This document shows positions 1 to 7,321 of a stretch of 7,321 bases of DNA, piece by piece. How positions within the stretch are numbered: the stretch's first letter is position 1; each line of letters begins with the position of its first letter. Origin of the DNA: Candidatus Omnitrophota bacterium (GTDB lineage: Bacteria; Omnitrophota; Gorgyraeia; Gygaellales; Profunditerraquicolaceae). The notes beneath the pieces were generated by a model. The model was not told where the DNA came from. It saw nothing but the letters and a program-made list of their open reading frames with translations, and made no database searches. The translations under genes and the position numbers were made by a program. The stretch is from contig JAPLLM010000112.1 in the NCBI GenBank assembly GCA_026387555.1, positions 1 through 7,321 of the forward strand. Direction: 5' to 3'.

Positions 1-1212
1 GCCGTATTTGTCATTGGATTGGGCGATACCGCTACGCATAACCCCCAGGTAGAAGACTGTCCCTACGCGCAATTAAGCGCATATGCCTATGATCCTCGCA
101 TCGTGGATTGGAAGAGATCCGGGCTTGGGGGTTCAACCTTGATCGATAAATGGAAGACGTTTCACAAGAATCTGCCCGCGGATTTTCTTTCTTTTTCTCG
201 CAAAGAGAAAGTAGCCCAGTACGCGCATACGAAAACCCTACGTGTATGCAAGGATAAGATAGGCGGATACGGAGTAGTTGATTTTGAGAGTTTGAACGCG
301 ATGACAGATAATGAGATTGCAGCTACCGAAGACTATCAGCAGGTATATAATTTAGTGCTTTTGCAGCAGTATTTCGCCCAGGCCCAGGTAAGAGAAGAAG
401 TAGACCATGCACATGAGCAAGCCATGTTGATTGGGTATGAGCAGCCATTTTTCAGAACGATGAATGGTGCCGATGCTTTATTTAACCGGGTTATTTTCGA
501 ACAGGCAGGCGGCAGGATGTTGGCTGCCGACTATAAGCAGGAGTGCGGGGATGAAAAAAGGCAGGAGGGTCTTGGCAGGTATAGTTGGCCTGCTGTCAGA
601 TCCCAACAATATGAACCATTGCTTGGTCCGATACGGTATCATACAGGAGAGATCGGATTTGATTTTGTACAGGGAGACACGATACATTTTGCGTTCGGAG
701 AACAAGATTTCTACCGGAGGATATCCGAACTTTGCGCCAGGACATGCGCGTTATTCATCCCTGAAACGCTTGGTTGCGATAATGAGCCGTATGTCAATGG
801 AAGGTGCCGTGAATTAGGGATGCTTCCTATTATAACGCCAATACGCAGGGAATGGAGCCAGGGAGAGCGTTCTCCTCGAGACAGATGGCTTATGTTGGGC
901 CAGTATCTTTTGGGAGAACATAAATATGCCGGCGTCTGGATGCCGACACATCACGATTTCGAAAGGCTTGTTTTGGAATACGCCGATCTTTTTCCGCGCA
1001 ATACTTCCCCCGAGGTACGGGCAAAAGTTCTAAATGCGGTATTCGCGTTGGGCCTTCCTAACTACTCCATTCTTTGCGGAGATGAATTCGTGGAGAATGA
1101 AAGAGTTAACGCTCCCGGAAAGGTGCGCAATTTGAAGGCGGTTTCGACTTCTGCCGGGACGCGGTTTGATATTACCGGATATATCGGGCAGCTCAATCGC
1201 GCGAGAGCGGAT
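1..1212 (+). other. GH77-like domain (4-alpha-glucanotransferase / amylomaltase fold), lacking its N-terminus in this window
   Basis: GH77 enzymes move alpha-1,4-glucan segments between chains. The family signatures appear in the right order. CPYAQLSAYAYDP (residues 20-32) matches the SPYxxxSAFAxNP block. QQYFAQAQVREE (362-373) matches the helix with the Q..F..Q pattern. RQEGLGRYSW (187-196) matches GQxWGxPxYxW. FDFVQGD (220-226) matches FDxVRID, which holds the nucleophile. PETLG (254-258) matches AEDLG with the acid/base Glu. THHD (316-319) matches GTHD. ERVNAPGKVRN (367-377) matches ARMNxPGxxxNW. Asp226 and Glu255 are kept. The Arg two residues before the nucleophile is Gln224, and the third catalytic Asp is either Asp319, shifted by one, or replaced by His318. 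Compared with Thermus amylomaltase, about 45 N-terminal residues should lie upstream. The fold assignment is firm; activity is uncertain. A related GH13-type enzyme is the main alternative. Confidence 0.8.
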
Positions 1213-4200
1213 TACCCCTACTTATCCAATTACGGAAATTTACGTGATTTCCGTCTTGAAAATCTCGGGATCAGATTTGAACGGTTCTCATCGGACGGAA
1301 CTAAGACGCTGCAGGTTATTATAAGCATAACTAACGGAAAAGTTACCTGCAAGGAGATTGAGGCGAATATTCCTGTTGAGTTCCCGGTTGCGGAAGAGTC
1401 GGTTCAAAACCGCAGTGAAGTCTTGATGCAGCGAGCCTTGCAGCAATATGGTTTTGTCGGTGGTGAATGCTGGGCTTCGGAATTCCTGCGGGAATTCAAA
1501 CCTCAATTAGTCTCCGTCGAATTTCGGAATGATTTTACCAAGGCCCTTAGGGAACTTTTGTTTGACGAGGAAGCGGATGTGCGCAGGGGAGCCGCCTGGA
1601 TTTTATCCTTGCCCGCAGTCGAGCTTGGCTTTGGATCTGAATTTCTCGGCTCCATCCCGCACGCTGACATAGTTTCGTGGAGCGATAAATCGGTAATGAG
1701 CGTTTTGAGCTGGGATAATCCGAATGCCTGTCGTATCGTCGCCGAATTTTTAGGTCGAAATATAGAAAATGGGAGATGGATTTGGATTATAGATCAGTTG
1801 ATAAGCCTTCTTATGCATGAACAGCCGAATTCAGTTCCCTTTAAGAACGCGAAGAAAGTCCTTAATGCTGTTTTCGTATTTGATCTGACCCCCCTTGACA
1901 GCTGTAGATTCACCAATAGCGAGCTCTGGCATAAGCTGTTTCATGATGAATTCAGACCGCGCGATGATGGTAAGAAGGCATTTACCAGGCTTGATCCTTT
2001 TTCCGTGCGCTTAAAGGTCCAGCGTGTTGCCAAATATGCCCCGCAATTTCTGGTCCGCGTGCAGACAAAAACGGGGCTTTATAAGGAACTCTCCGCCGAA
2101 AACACTGACCTGTTGGAAGAAGGCCAGGTCGATATGTATAACTGGAATGTAGACCCGGATAAGGCGCGGGAGTATCTTAACCTTGAGCTAGTACTTTTTG
2201 ATTCGACTGGTAGCAGAGAGATAATCATCGAGAGAAGGCATTTTACCGAAATAGAGAAGATAAGGCCGCAGGATATCGGTTTTGAGAGGGTAACGTATGC
2301 TTCGCAGCCGGAATTAAAAGGAAAGAACGTGGCGCATTTGTGCATGGAGGCATCCCATTTGCATGATTCACTCTGCGGGGCAATGGGCGGAGGCCTGGGT
2401 ATTCTGAACGGTGGGTTCCTGCGGTCGCAGCGTTTCAGCGGCGCAACTTGCTATTTCCCGCTTTTACGATACAGAACCGGAGTTGAGCAGAAAATGGAGA
2501 ACGGCTTGCCGGTCTATTTCGATGTTAAGCTTGACTACTCTGTGTTCCTGAAGGGGTATGAAAACGGAAGCGAGTCATGGATAAGCGAAGGCGAAAAACA
2601 AATCAGCTTCCAACTTCAGGGTAGGACGTATAATACCGTTGCCCGTCGCATGAGATTACACCTTCAGGAAGAGGAGAATGATTCGTTTGTTATTCTCATT
2701 GATATCGTAGATGATATATCAGACCGCCTTTACCCTCAAGACTCCAAGACTTGGGAGCGCTTTGTCCAAGCTGCTTATTATGGTAGGGCGACATTAGCCG
2801 CTTTCCAGGCTTTCGGGATAGAGCCAGATATCATGCAGGTCCATGAGGCGTTCCCGGCAATATCCCTGGTGCCCGATCTCTTTGAGAACCCCGCATACAG
2901 AGACAATCCTTTCTTTGATAAGGCTAGAAAGAATATTCTTGGTTTTGCGCATACAATAGCGCTATCAGCGTTTCCATTCTATCCGCTTGATTTCATCGAA
3001 AGGGTTATAGGTATTCCGTATCAGCGGTATAGTAAATATCTGAATGAACATGCGGCAGGGGACGCGGCCGGGAAATATGATCCTTTCTACGCCCTGAGCA
3101 AAGTGGCTGTGGCTGTGGGTACGGTCGGGAAGGAACATCTACTTGCTATACAGGAGTATTTCCCTGAATTCGCGGATAAGTATTTTGCCATTGAGGATTC
3201 TATCTGGCCGGGCTTCTGGATGCTTCCTGAACAGAAAGAAAACGGTGGGGATGTTCTGAATAAGGAGAGGATATGGGAGGCTAAGGCGAATGCCGAGCAT
3301 CGGATGCTGGAATATTTCGATAAAGTATTTAATATAAAGTTAAGAGAAGGCAGGCCGATACTTTTCGAGGCCCGACGCTTTACCGATTTCAAATACAATA
3401 TCTTCTTCCTTTTGCTCGCCGGACTCGGTCCCCAGCTAAGCGGTATAAAATATATCACTACCGATCCCGAAGAGGGTGGCCTTGGTTTCAATCTGGTTAT
3501 TGCCGGGAAGGCGCATGAGAACGACGAGCTATGTAGAGGATGGATCAACCGGTTGAAAGAATACACAAGAGATCCGGACCTGAAAGGCAGGTTTGCGTTG
3601 ACTATCTGGAATACGCGGGTCGCGCCGCTTATTATCCAGGCGGCAAAGGTTTGCTTGCAAACTTCAATCCCCCCGTTTGAGGCGGCAGGGATGAATGATA
3701 AGAAGGTTATGATGAATTACGGATTGCTCGTTTCCAGCTATACAGGCGGGCCGGTGCAGCAGATAACCAATGTTTTGCATCACGGCAGAGCCGGGAATGG
3801 GTATCTTTTTGAATCTTATTCTCCCCGCAGGCTACAGGCTTGTCTCGAGGATGCATCAGCGCGGCTCTACGTCAAGATTTATGCTCAACGCGGCCTGAAT
3901 GCGGACCAGATCAAAGCGAAGATTAAAGATTATGCTAATAAAGAGTGGGTACGTTTAGTCGGTAAGTACGCGGAAGAAGATCCAAACGGCGTTTTAGATA
4001 TCATGCATAATGCTGGACGTATGCTTCCGGTTCTGGATAGCCGGACTGCTGCCGAAAAATTCCGTATCGTTTATGGCAAAATGCTGGGTATAGACTTAAA
4101 AATACCCGCAGCCTCGCATACACTACGAAAATTATTGACAAAATTTAGTGCGGATTTATTCCCGGCACAGGGTAAGCAGAAAGAGGGCGCAAGTACAGAT

Positions 4201-7200
4201 GCCTCTATGCATGCAATGATTTCTACTCTTTGTGGTATTGAGCTGGATCAGGTGTTGTTAGGTGTTGGCGTGTTTATCTTTCTAGTACTCTTACTAGAGC
4301 ATTGGTTTAAACAGGGGCAAAGCCGCGCTCCTGCGGATTCCCTGAAAGCGAAACTCGCCGCAGCCAAGCAACAGACAGCTTTGCGTACCAAAGCCTTGAT
4401 AGAAGAGTTCAAAGTACATTTCAACGAAGATCCGGAAGTGATTGCTGTTGCCCCGGGTAGGGCAAATATCATCGGTGAGCACGTAGATTATCCGCCATTT
4501 AAGATTTACACCAGCCCTGACGGTAAGACACTCATCCCCCATAACTATTCTCTTCCTTTCGCAGTCCAATACAATATTATTATTGCTTCCCGCAAGCGTA
4601 GCGATGATAAGCTAAGGGCTTACGCATTGGATTTAGGCGCAGCTTTTGAATTTGACCTAGATAAACTCGGCGGGTTAACCAAAGAAAATAGTTATAAGGG
4701 TGATTATACCTGGGCGAATTATTTACTTGGCGCATTCCAAGCTGCAACTATGAATGGCTGGAAAACCGGAGGCGTTGACCTTGTAATCCAAGGCAATGTC
4801 CCGCTTGCTGCCGGCATGTCTTCATCGGCCGCGTTTTGTTCGGCACTCGCCTTTACTTTCTCGGAGTTGTTCGCATGGAATAAGCATACGACCAAAACTG
4901 GCAAGGTCGAGCTTGCCCTTTTTGCCCGCGACTCTGAACATTCGGAACTTGTCGGTTCACAGTGCGGTTACCTTGACCAGCTTGCTTCTATATTCGCACA
5001 GGAAGGATGCGCCACTCTTATTGATTACGGAGCCGTTGCGGTAATTACAGATAAATTAAGTAAAGGCCAGCTCATCACTGATGCGGATGTGGATGATCTG
5101 ATCAAGATCGTGCCACTCGCCCCTATTTTGAATAAAGGATATCAATTCTTTTTAATTAATAGTATGGTCGAGCGGCCTTCGGACGGGCTTGCCGGAACTT
5201 CTTATAACCGAAGGGTCAAAGAGCTCGAGATTGGCGGCGAGTTACTTGCTGAATACCTCGAGACTCCCTGGGCCCCGCATGTAAGCTGTTATAACGATGC
5301 GCAGCTGCTTTCAAGAAGGCATAGGTTTGAGCAGTCAGCCCAAGATAATGATAATGGACAATTCAGGGTCTACTACCGCCGCCTGCTTCATGTCATTACC
5401 GAAAGATTCCGCACATTACAATCGGTGAAGGCCTGTTCCCTGGGTGATGTAGGAGTCCTGGGGATTCTTATGGATAAGTGCGGAGAAAACCTGTCTATGA
5501 ATGGTATTTTTGAAATAAGCGCGCTCGTGGAAACAAAAGAAGACGGAACCATCGTAATCGATCAGGACACCGACAATCCGGTGGTCATTGATAATACTCT
5601 CGATATACTGGTAAGCACTGCGCGTAAACACGGAGCGCATGGCAGGATGATGGGCGGGGGCGGGGGCGGTTGCGCGATATTCCTGGTGAAAAATACATTG
5701 GATACCCCTGTTTGGCGCGAAACAATTACTAGTGAAGTGCGCGCGCAGAGTAAAACACAACGCACGGTTAAGTTCCTAGGCGAGGCTATTCCCTGCGCCG
5801 GTGCGCAGGTAAACCGGTTGCTGCGGCACACAAATCAGGTTCCAAGTTCTCCTTCCGTGGCTGGTGGGGTCTTGAGCCTTTCCGCAGCAACCGGTCTATT
5901 AACCGGTGAGCCGGTGTTCATGTTGGCGCTTGGGTTGGTTATTTTAGGGAGCGATAAGGTTCCTTCTTTTGCCCGCGCCATCAAGCGCAATACCCCGAAC
6001 TTAAGAGAAAATGGATTCAATCTATCGCCGAAAGAAGTGATTGTCCCGAGGACCCAGACAGAAAGAAAAATCAATATCTCGCAATATCTGGAACTCTGCA
6101 GCGCGCAGGATTATAACCGCTATATCATTGTTCCTGATTATGCGCGCATGGCTTTTCTGCATCTCTTAGGCAAATGTTTCCTTGCCGAGAAGGCCAAAAG
6201 CACATTCGCAATGCAACAGGCTACCGGGATGACTAATGAAATAATCAAAAAGGTCTTAGGTATGCTGGCGATGCATATGAGCCGGCAGGACCTGGAAAAT
6301 ATTGTCGCAGATATCAAATCCGAATATCCGGATTTTGAGTTTAAAGGGCTCCCGGATGCCTTAGGTATGAGGTTGCCTGTGGACAGGATGGAGTGGCTTA
6401 CCTTCTTGGATGATTATGGCTGGTGGAAGATAGAAGAAGAGTCGCTTCTCGATTCTATGGGAAAACTGGTGGGTCATCAGCCGACATACTATTTTACACA
6501 TATGAGCAGTTTTGGCGCGCCTTCCGGTTTTGATCCAGCCCATGTGATTGCTCCTGCCCTTGATTTTGACATATCCGGATTTATGAAGAAAGGAATAAGC
6601 CGATACGAAGCTATTGCCTATGGTTGTTATCTTGCGGCAAAGCATTTCTCTGTTGAGCTTGACGAGCGCATTGGTTTCGGGAAGACGCCTCTTTTAATCG
6701 CGGATGAGGGCGTTGGTGGCGAATGCCATGTGGGCTTCAGCCATAACTCCAAAGCCCTTACCTATATAGACCCGGCCAAAGCCGCGCCATTCTTGGCATC
6801 CTTAAAAAAGGCGGGCATTGCCAAAGAACGCATCTATGAGTTTTCCAAGTCTTTGTACGCGCTTATCCTGCACTATAACACCGTGCTTTACAGCTGGCGT
6901 AAACTTTACGGAAACTTATCCGGCTCTATTTTACGTCCGGACTTAGCCATTCCCATTCCTTTTGTAGTGGCAGTGAATAATTTCTGGGATTTTCTGCAAA
7001 AGGGAGAGGGGAAGATGAACGCCCATCTTTTAAACTGGATATTCGGAAAGCGCATGTATAATTTTGGAGATTTTCTTCTGGCCGCGGCTAACCCGTCTAA
7101 GGAACTGTTAGAAAAGATGGGCGGAAGTAAGGTATTCTTTGAAGAAGTGATGCGCGTAATCGCGCTGGTGCAGCGTGTTCCGGATTACGGTATTACCCAG

Positions 7201-7321
7201 GCACCTTTAAGCAGCTTCCGGCGTGGTGCAGGGACAGTCTTTACGGCGATTAACGGCGAACGTAAGATCGAAGCTGCCAAGGGTTCGTTCTTTGAAACGC
7301 CCGCCTCCTGGTGGCCTTCGG
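1..7321 (+). CDS. Giant multidomain protein (internal fragment, open at both ends): GH77-like, glucan phosphorylase-like, galactokinase-like and unknown domains
   Basis: Frame 1 is open for all 2440 complete codons, with no stop codon and no visible start or end of the gene. For comparison, free-standing MalQ has about 500 residues, GlgP about 800 and GalK about 380. The translation shows in order a GH77-like glucanotransferase, a GT35-like alpha-glucan phosphorylase, a GHMP kinase of the galactokinase type, and a C-terminal domain I cannot assign. Two hydrophobic segments flank the kinase. Motifs follow each other in the order and spacing known for each family, so the frame is real and not an accident of composition. 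No internal stop, frameshift or convincing internal ribosome binding site breaks it. A plausible role is glucan and hexose-phosphate metabolism in a membrane-associated megaprotein. This is inference from domain content, because two of the three enzyme domains have altered active sites. The whole protein must be larger than the window. Confidence 0.95.
1213..1395 (+). other. Beta-rich tail after the GH77-like domain
   Basis: Residues about 405-465 follow the GH77 core. The end of the core has the pattern QLNRARADYPYL (397-408), like the closing helix of many clan GH-H enzymes. Short alternating hydrophobic strands come next, for example FRLENLGIRFERF (417-429) and KTLQVIISITNGKV (435-448). 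This looks like a small beta-sandwich of the kind found at the C-terminus of alpha-amylase-type enzymes. Classic GH77 proteins usually lack it, so it may be a family-specific addition. No binding residues can be named. Confidence 0.4.
1396..2322 (+). other. Unassigned inter-domain region: helical part then beta-rich part
   Basis: Residues about 466-774 link the glucanotransferase-like and phosphorylase-like domains, and I recognise no family here. The first part is predominantly helical by eye. TKALRELLFDEEADVRRGAA (513-532) resembles a HEAT/ARM-type helical hairpin, but a single hairpin is not enough to call repeats. The second part, about 665-760, alternates hydrophobic and polar residues (FLVRVQTKTG, 683-692; YLNLELVLFDSTGSREIII, 725-743) and suggests a beta-sandwich, possibly a carbohydrate-binding or interaction module placed just before the phosphorylase. 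Bacterial glucan phosphorylases of this type often carry an N-terminal extension (DUF3417), but I could not match this stretch to it. The coding frame stays open throughout. Confidence 0.4.
2323..4089 (+). other. Alpha-glucan phosphorylase-like domain (GT35, TIGR02094 type), PLP lysine retained
   Basis: GT35 phosphorylases use pyridoxal phosphate and phosphate to release glucose-1-phosphate from alpha-1,4-glucans. The domain spans about residues 775-1363, about 590 residues, close to the family's length. Signatures in order: VAHLCMEASHLHDSL..MGGGLGILNG (777-804), like VAYFSMEFGLHESLPIYSGGLGVLAGD; QVHEAFPAISLVPDL (946-960), like QLNDTHPALAIPELM; GFAHT (981-985), like the NHT/TTHT block; ARRFTDFK (1124-1131), like VKRIHEYK; AGKAH (1168-1172); EAAGMNDKKVMMN (1227-1239), like EASGTGNMKFMLN. 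Lys1235 aligns with the PLP lysine (rabbit muscle Lys680), Arg1126 and Lys1131 with Arg569 and Lys574, and Glu1227 with Glu672. Substitutions include the active-site His (Phe951) and the SGTGN stretch (AGMND). Cofactor binding is plausible; catalysis is uncertain. Confidence 0.85.
4090..4389 (+). other. Linker with one short hydrophobic, possibly transmembrane, segment
   Basis: Residues about 1364-1463 join the phosphorylase-like and kinase-like domains. The N-terminal half is polar and rich in Lys, Ala, Ser and Gln (FPAQGKQKEGAST, 1387-1399), which suggests a flexible linker. Residues 1418-1432 (VLLGVGVFIFLVLLL) are wholly uncharged and strongly hydrophobic. They are followed by EHWFKQ and then a Lys/Arg/Ala-rich helix (1440-1464). 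Fifteen residues are short for a bilayer span, though the Trp-Phe pair just after could lengthen it. The positive charge on the C-terminal side would place the kinase domain in the cytoplasm under the positive-inside rule. Confidence 0.6.
4252..4296 (+). other. Hydrophobic core of putative membrane segment 1
   Basis: These 15 codons (residues 1418-1432) contain only Val, Leu, Ile, Phe and Gly. Asp1416 bounds them on the N-terminal side and Glu1433 on the C-terminal side. The segment sits between two predicted soluble enzyme domains, so it is not explained by either fold. Confidence 0.55.
4390..5808 (+). other. Galactokinase-like domain (GHMP kinase superfamily), catalytic motifs intact
   Basis: Galactokinase phosphorylates galactose at C1 with ATP, the first committed step of the Leloir pathway. 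Residues about 1464-1936 show all family landmarks. PGRANIIGEHVDY (1485-1497) is the signature PGRxNLIGEHxDY, with the catalytic Arg1487 and sugar-binding Glu1493, His1494 and Asp1496. PLAAGMSSSAA (1601-1611) is the ATP-binding motif 2. CGYLDQ (1655-1660) matches CGIMDQ, with Asp1659 as catalytic base. LINSMVERPSDGLAGTSYNRR (residues about 1718-1738) matches the NSxxxHxLxxSxYNxRR region. RMMGGGGGGC (1882-1891) is motif 3. At about 470 residues it is longer than E. coli GalK (382), with extra sequence after motif 1 (1498-1520) and around 1680-1715. Motif 3 normally reads TGGGFGGC, and here the Phe is Gly. Other sugars, such as GalNAc or arabinose, cannot be excluded. Of the three domains this one looks most likely to be active. 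Confidence 0.92.
5652..5670 (+). repeat. G-rich hexamer repeat encoding six consecutive glycines
   Basis: The sequence holds GGGCGGGGGCGGGGGCGGT, made of GGC/GGG glycine codons alternating within kinase motif 3. It is by far the most G-rich spot in the window. The near-tandem GGCGGG units could slip during replication or sequencing, although a six-base change would keep the frame. The run also replaces the usual Phe of the motif. Confidence 0.6.
5809..6000 (+). other. Linker with hydrophobic segment pair (putative membrane segment 2)
   Basis: Residues about 1937-2000 follow the kinase. A polar Pro/Ser stretch (VPSSPS, 1947-1952) leads into VAGGVLSLSAATGLL (1953-1967). After TGE comes PVFMLALGLVILG (1971-1983), and then a positively charged stretch (KVPSFARAIKR, 1986-1996). 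The hydrophobic part is about 30 residues long with only one charged residue (Glu1970). It could be one tilted helix, a re-entrant hairpin, or a surface-binding segment. Arg/His residues on the N-terminal side and Lys/Arg on the C-terminal side favour a hairpin with both ends in the cytoplasm. Confidence 0.5.
6001..7321 (+). other. C-terminal domain of unknown function, continuing past the window
   Basis: Residues about 2001-2440 match no family I recognise. The stretch is compact and well mixed, with no low complexity, so it looks like one or more folded domains. Visible features: an amphipathic helical part with YARMAFLHLLGKCFLAEK (2047-2064) and TFAMQQATGMTNEIIKKVLGML (residues 2069-2090); an aromatic cluster DDYGWW (2137-2142); GAPSGFDPAHVIAPALDFD (2172-2190); GFGKTPLLIADEGVGGE (2225-2241); and several Trp/Tyr-rich helices (VLYSWRKLYG, 2295-2304; VAVNNFWDFL, 2324-2333). 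No P-loop, nucleotide-sugar or metal-binding signature is complete enough to name a function. Its position after a sugar kinase in a carbohydrate-themed protein suggests, weakly, another sugar-related role. Confidence 0.5.

Noticed and set aside
464..817. Plus-strand frame-2 open stretch of 117 codons
   Set aside because: It overlaps the GH77 active-site coding region in another frame and has no family resemblance. The frame-1 translation carries the conserved motifs.
3262..3284. Strong ribosome-binding-like AAGGAGAGG followed by ATG at 3273
   Set aside because: The ATG is out of frame and reaches a stop after three codons (ATG GGA GGC TAA). It falls inside the phosphorylase-like domain and is chance sequence encoding NKERIW.
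3087..3566. Minus-strand open frame of 159 codons
   Set aside because: It lies wholly opposite the phosphorylase-like domain, and its product is Ser/Pro-rich with no motif. It is a shadow of the sense frame.
6661..6726. GFGKT and LLIADE, resembling nucleotide-binding and helicase motifs
   Set aside because: The Walker A spacing GxxxxGKT is not met, and LIADE lacks the following GLGKT of SNF2-type enzymes. I treat the similarity as coincidental.
1..7321. Artificial fusion of separate genes by lost stop codons or assembly error
   Set aside because: Linkers between domains are 60-300 codons of normal-looking coding sequence with no relic start site, stop or intergenic spacing. A chance loss at several junctions is unlikely, though only raw reads could exclude it fully.
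1..7321. RNA genes, CRISPR arrays, insertion sequences, riboswitches and terminators
   Set aside because: No tRNA-like or rRNA stretches, regular spaced repeats, inverted terminal repeats or hairpin-plus-T tracts were seen. The whole window is accounted for by coding sequence.

Overview
The window is one uninterrupted coding region. Reading frame 1 of the + strand (codons starting at base 1) contains no TAA, TAG or TGA from the first base to the last, which is 2440 complete codons. I translated it line by line. Neither the start codon nor the stop codon is inside the window, so this is an internal slice of a very large protein. I see no intergenic space, promoter, terminator, RNA gene, CRISPR array or mobile element.

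Layout, in residues of the slice: (1) about 1-404, a 4-alpha-glucanotransferase-like domain (GH77, MalQ/amylomaltase type) that has already begun upstream; (2) about 405-465, a beta-rich tail, then about 466-774, an unassigned stretch with a helical part and a beta-rich part; (3) about 775-1363, a full-length alpha-glucan phosphorylase-like domain (GT35, of the bacterial/archaeal TIGR02094 type) that keeps the pyridoxal-phosphate lysine; (4) about 1364-1463, a linker with one short hydrophobic segment; (5) about 1464-1936, a galactokinase-like GHMP kinase domain with its main catalytic residues present; (6) about 1937-2000, a second hydrophobic linker; (7) about 2001-2440, a domain I do not recognise, which runs off the end.

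The three recognisable domains fit a storage-glucan and sugar-phosphate theme. GH77 enzymes rearrange alpha-1,4-glucans, GT35 enzymes release glucose-1-phosphate, and galactokinase makes galactose-1-phosphate. The first two have substitutions at normally invariant active-site positions, while the kinase looks intact. It is therefore open whether this is a working multi-enzyme, a partly degenerate scaffold, or a mixture.

Organism: a bacterium using ordinary stop codons in this stretch, with moderate GC by eye. Giant multidomain proteins mixing sugar-metabolism enzyme domains with membrane segments are known from Omnitrophota (formerly OP3), so that phylum is my best guess. It is inferred from architecture only and is not proven by the sequence.
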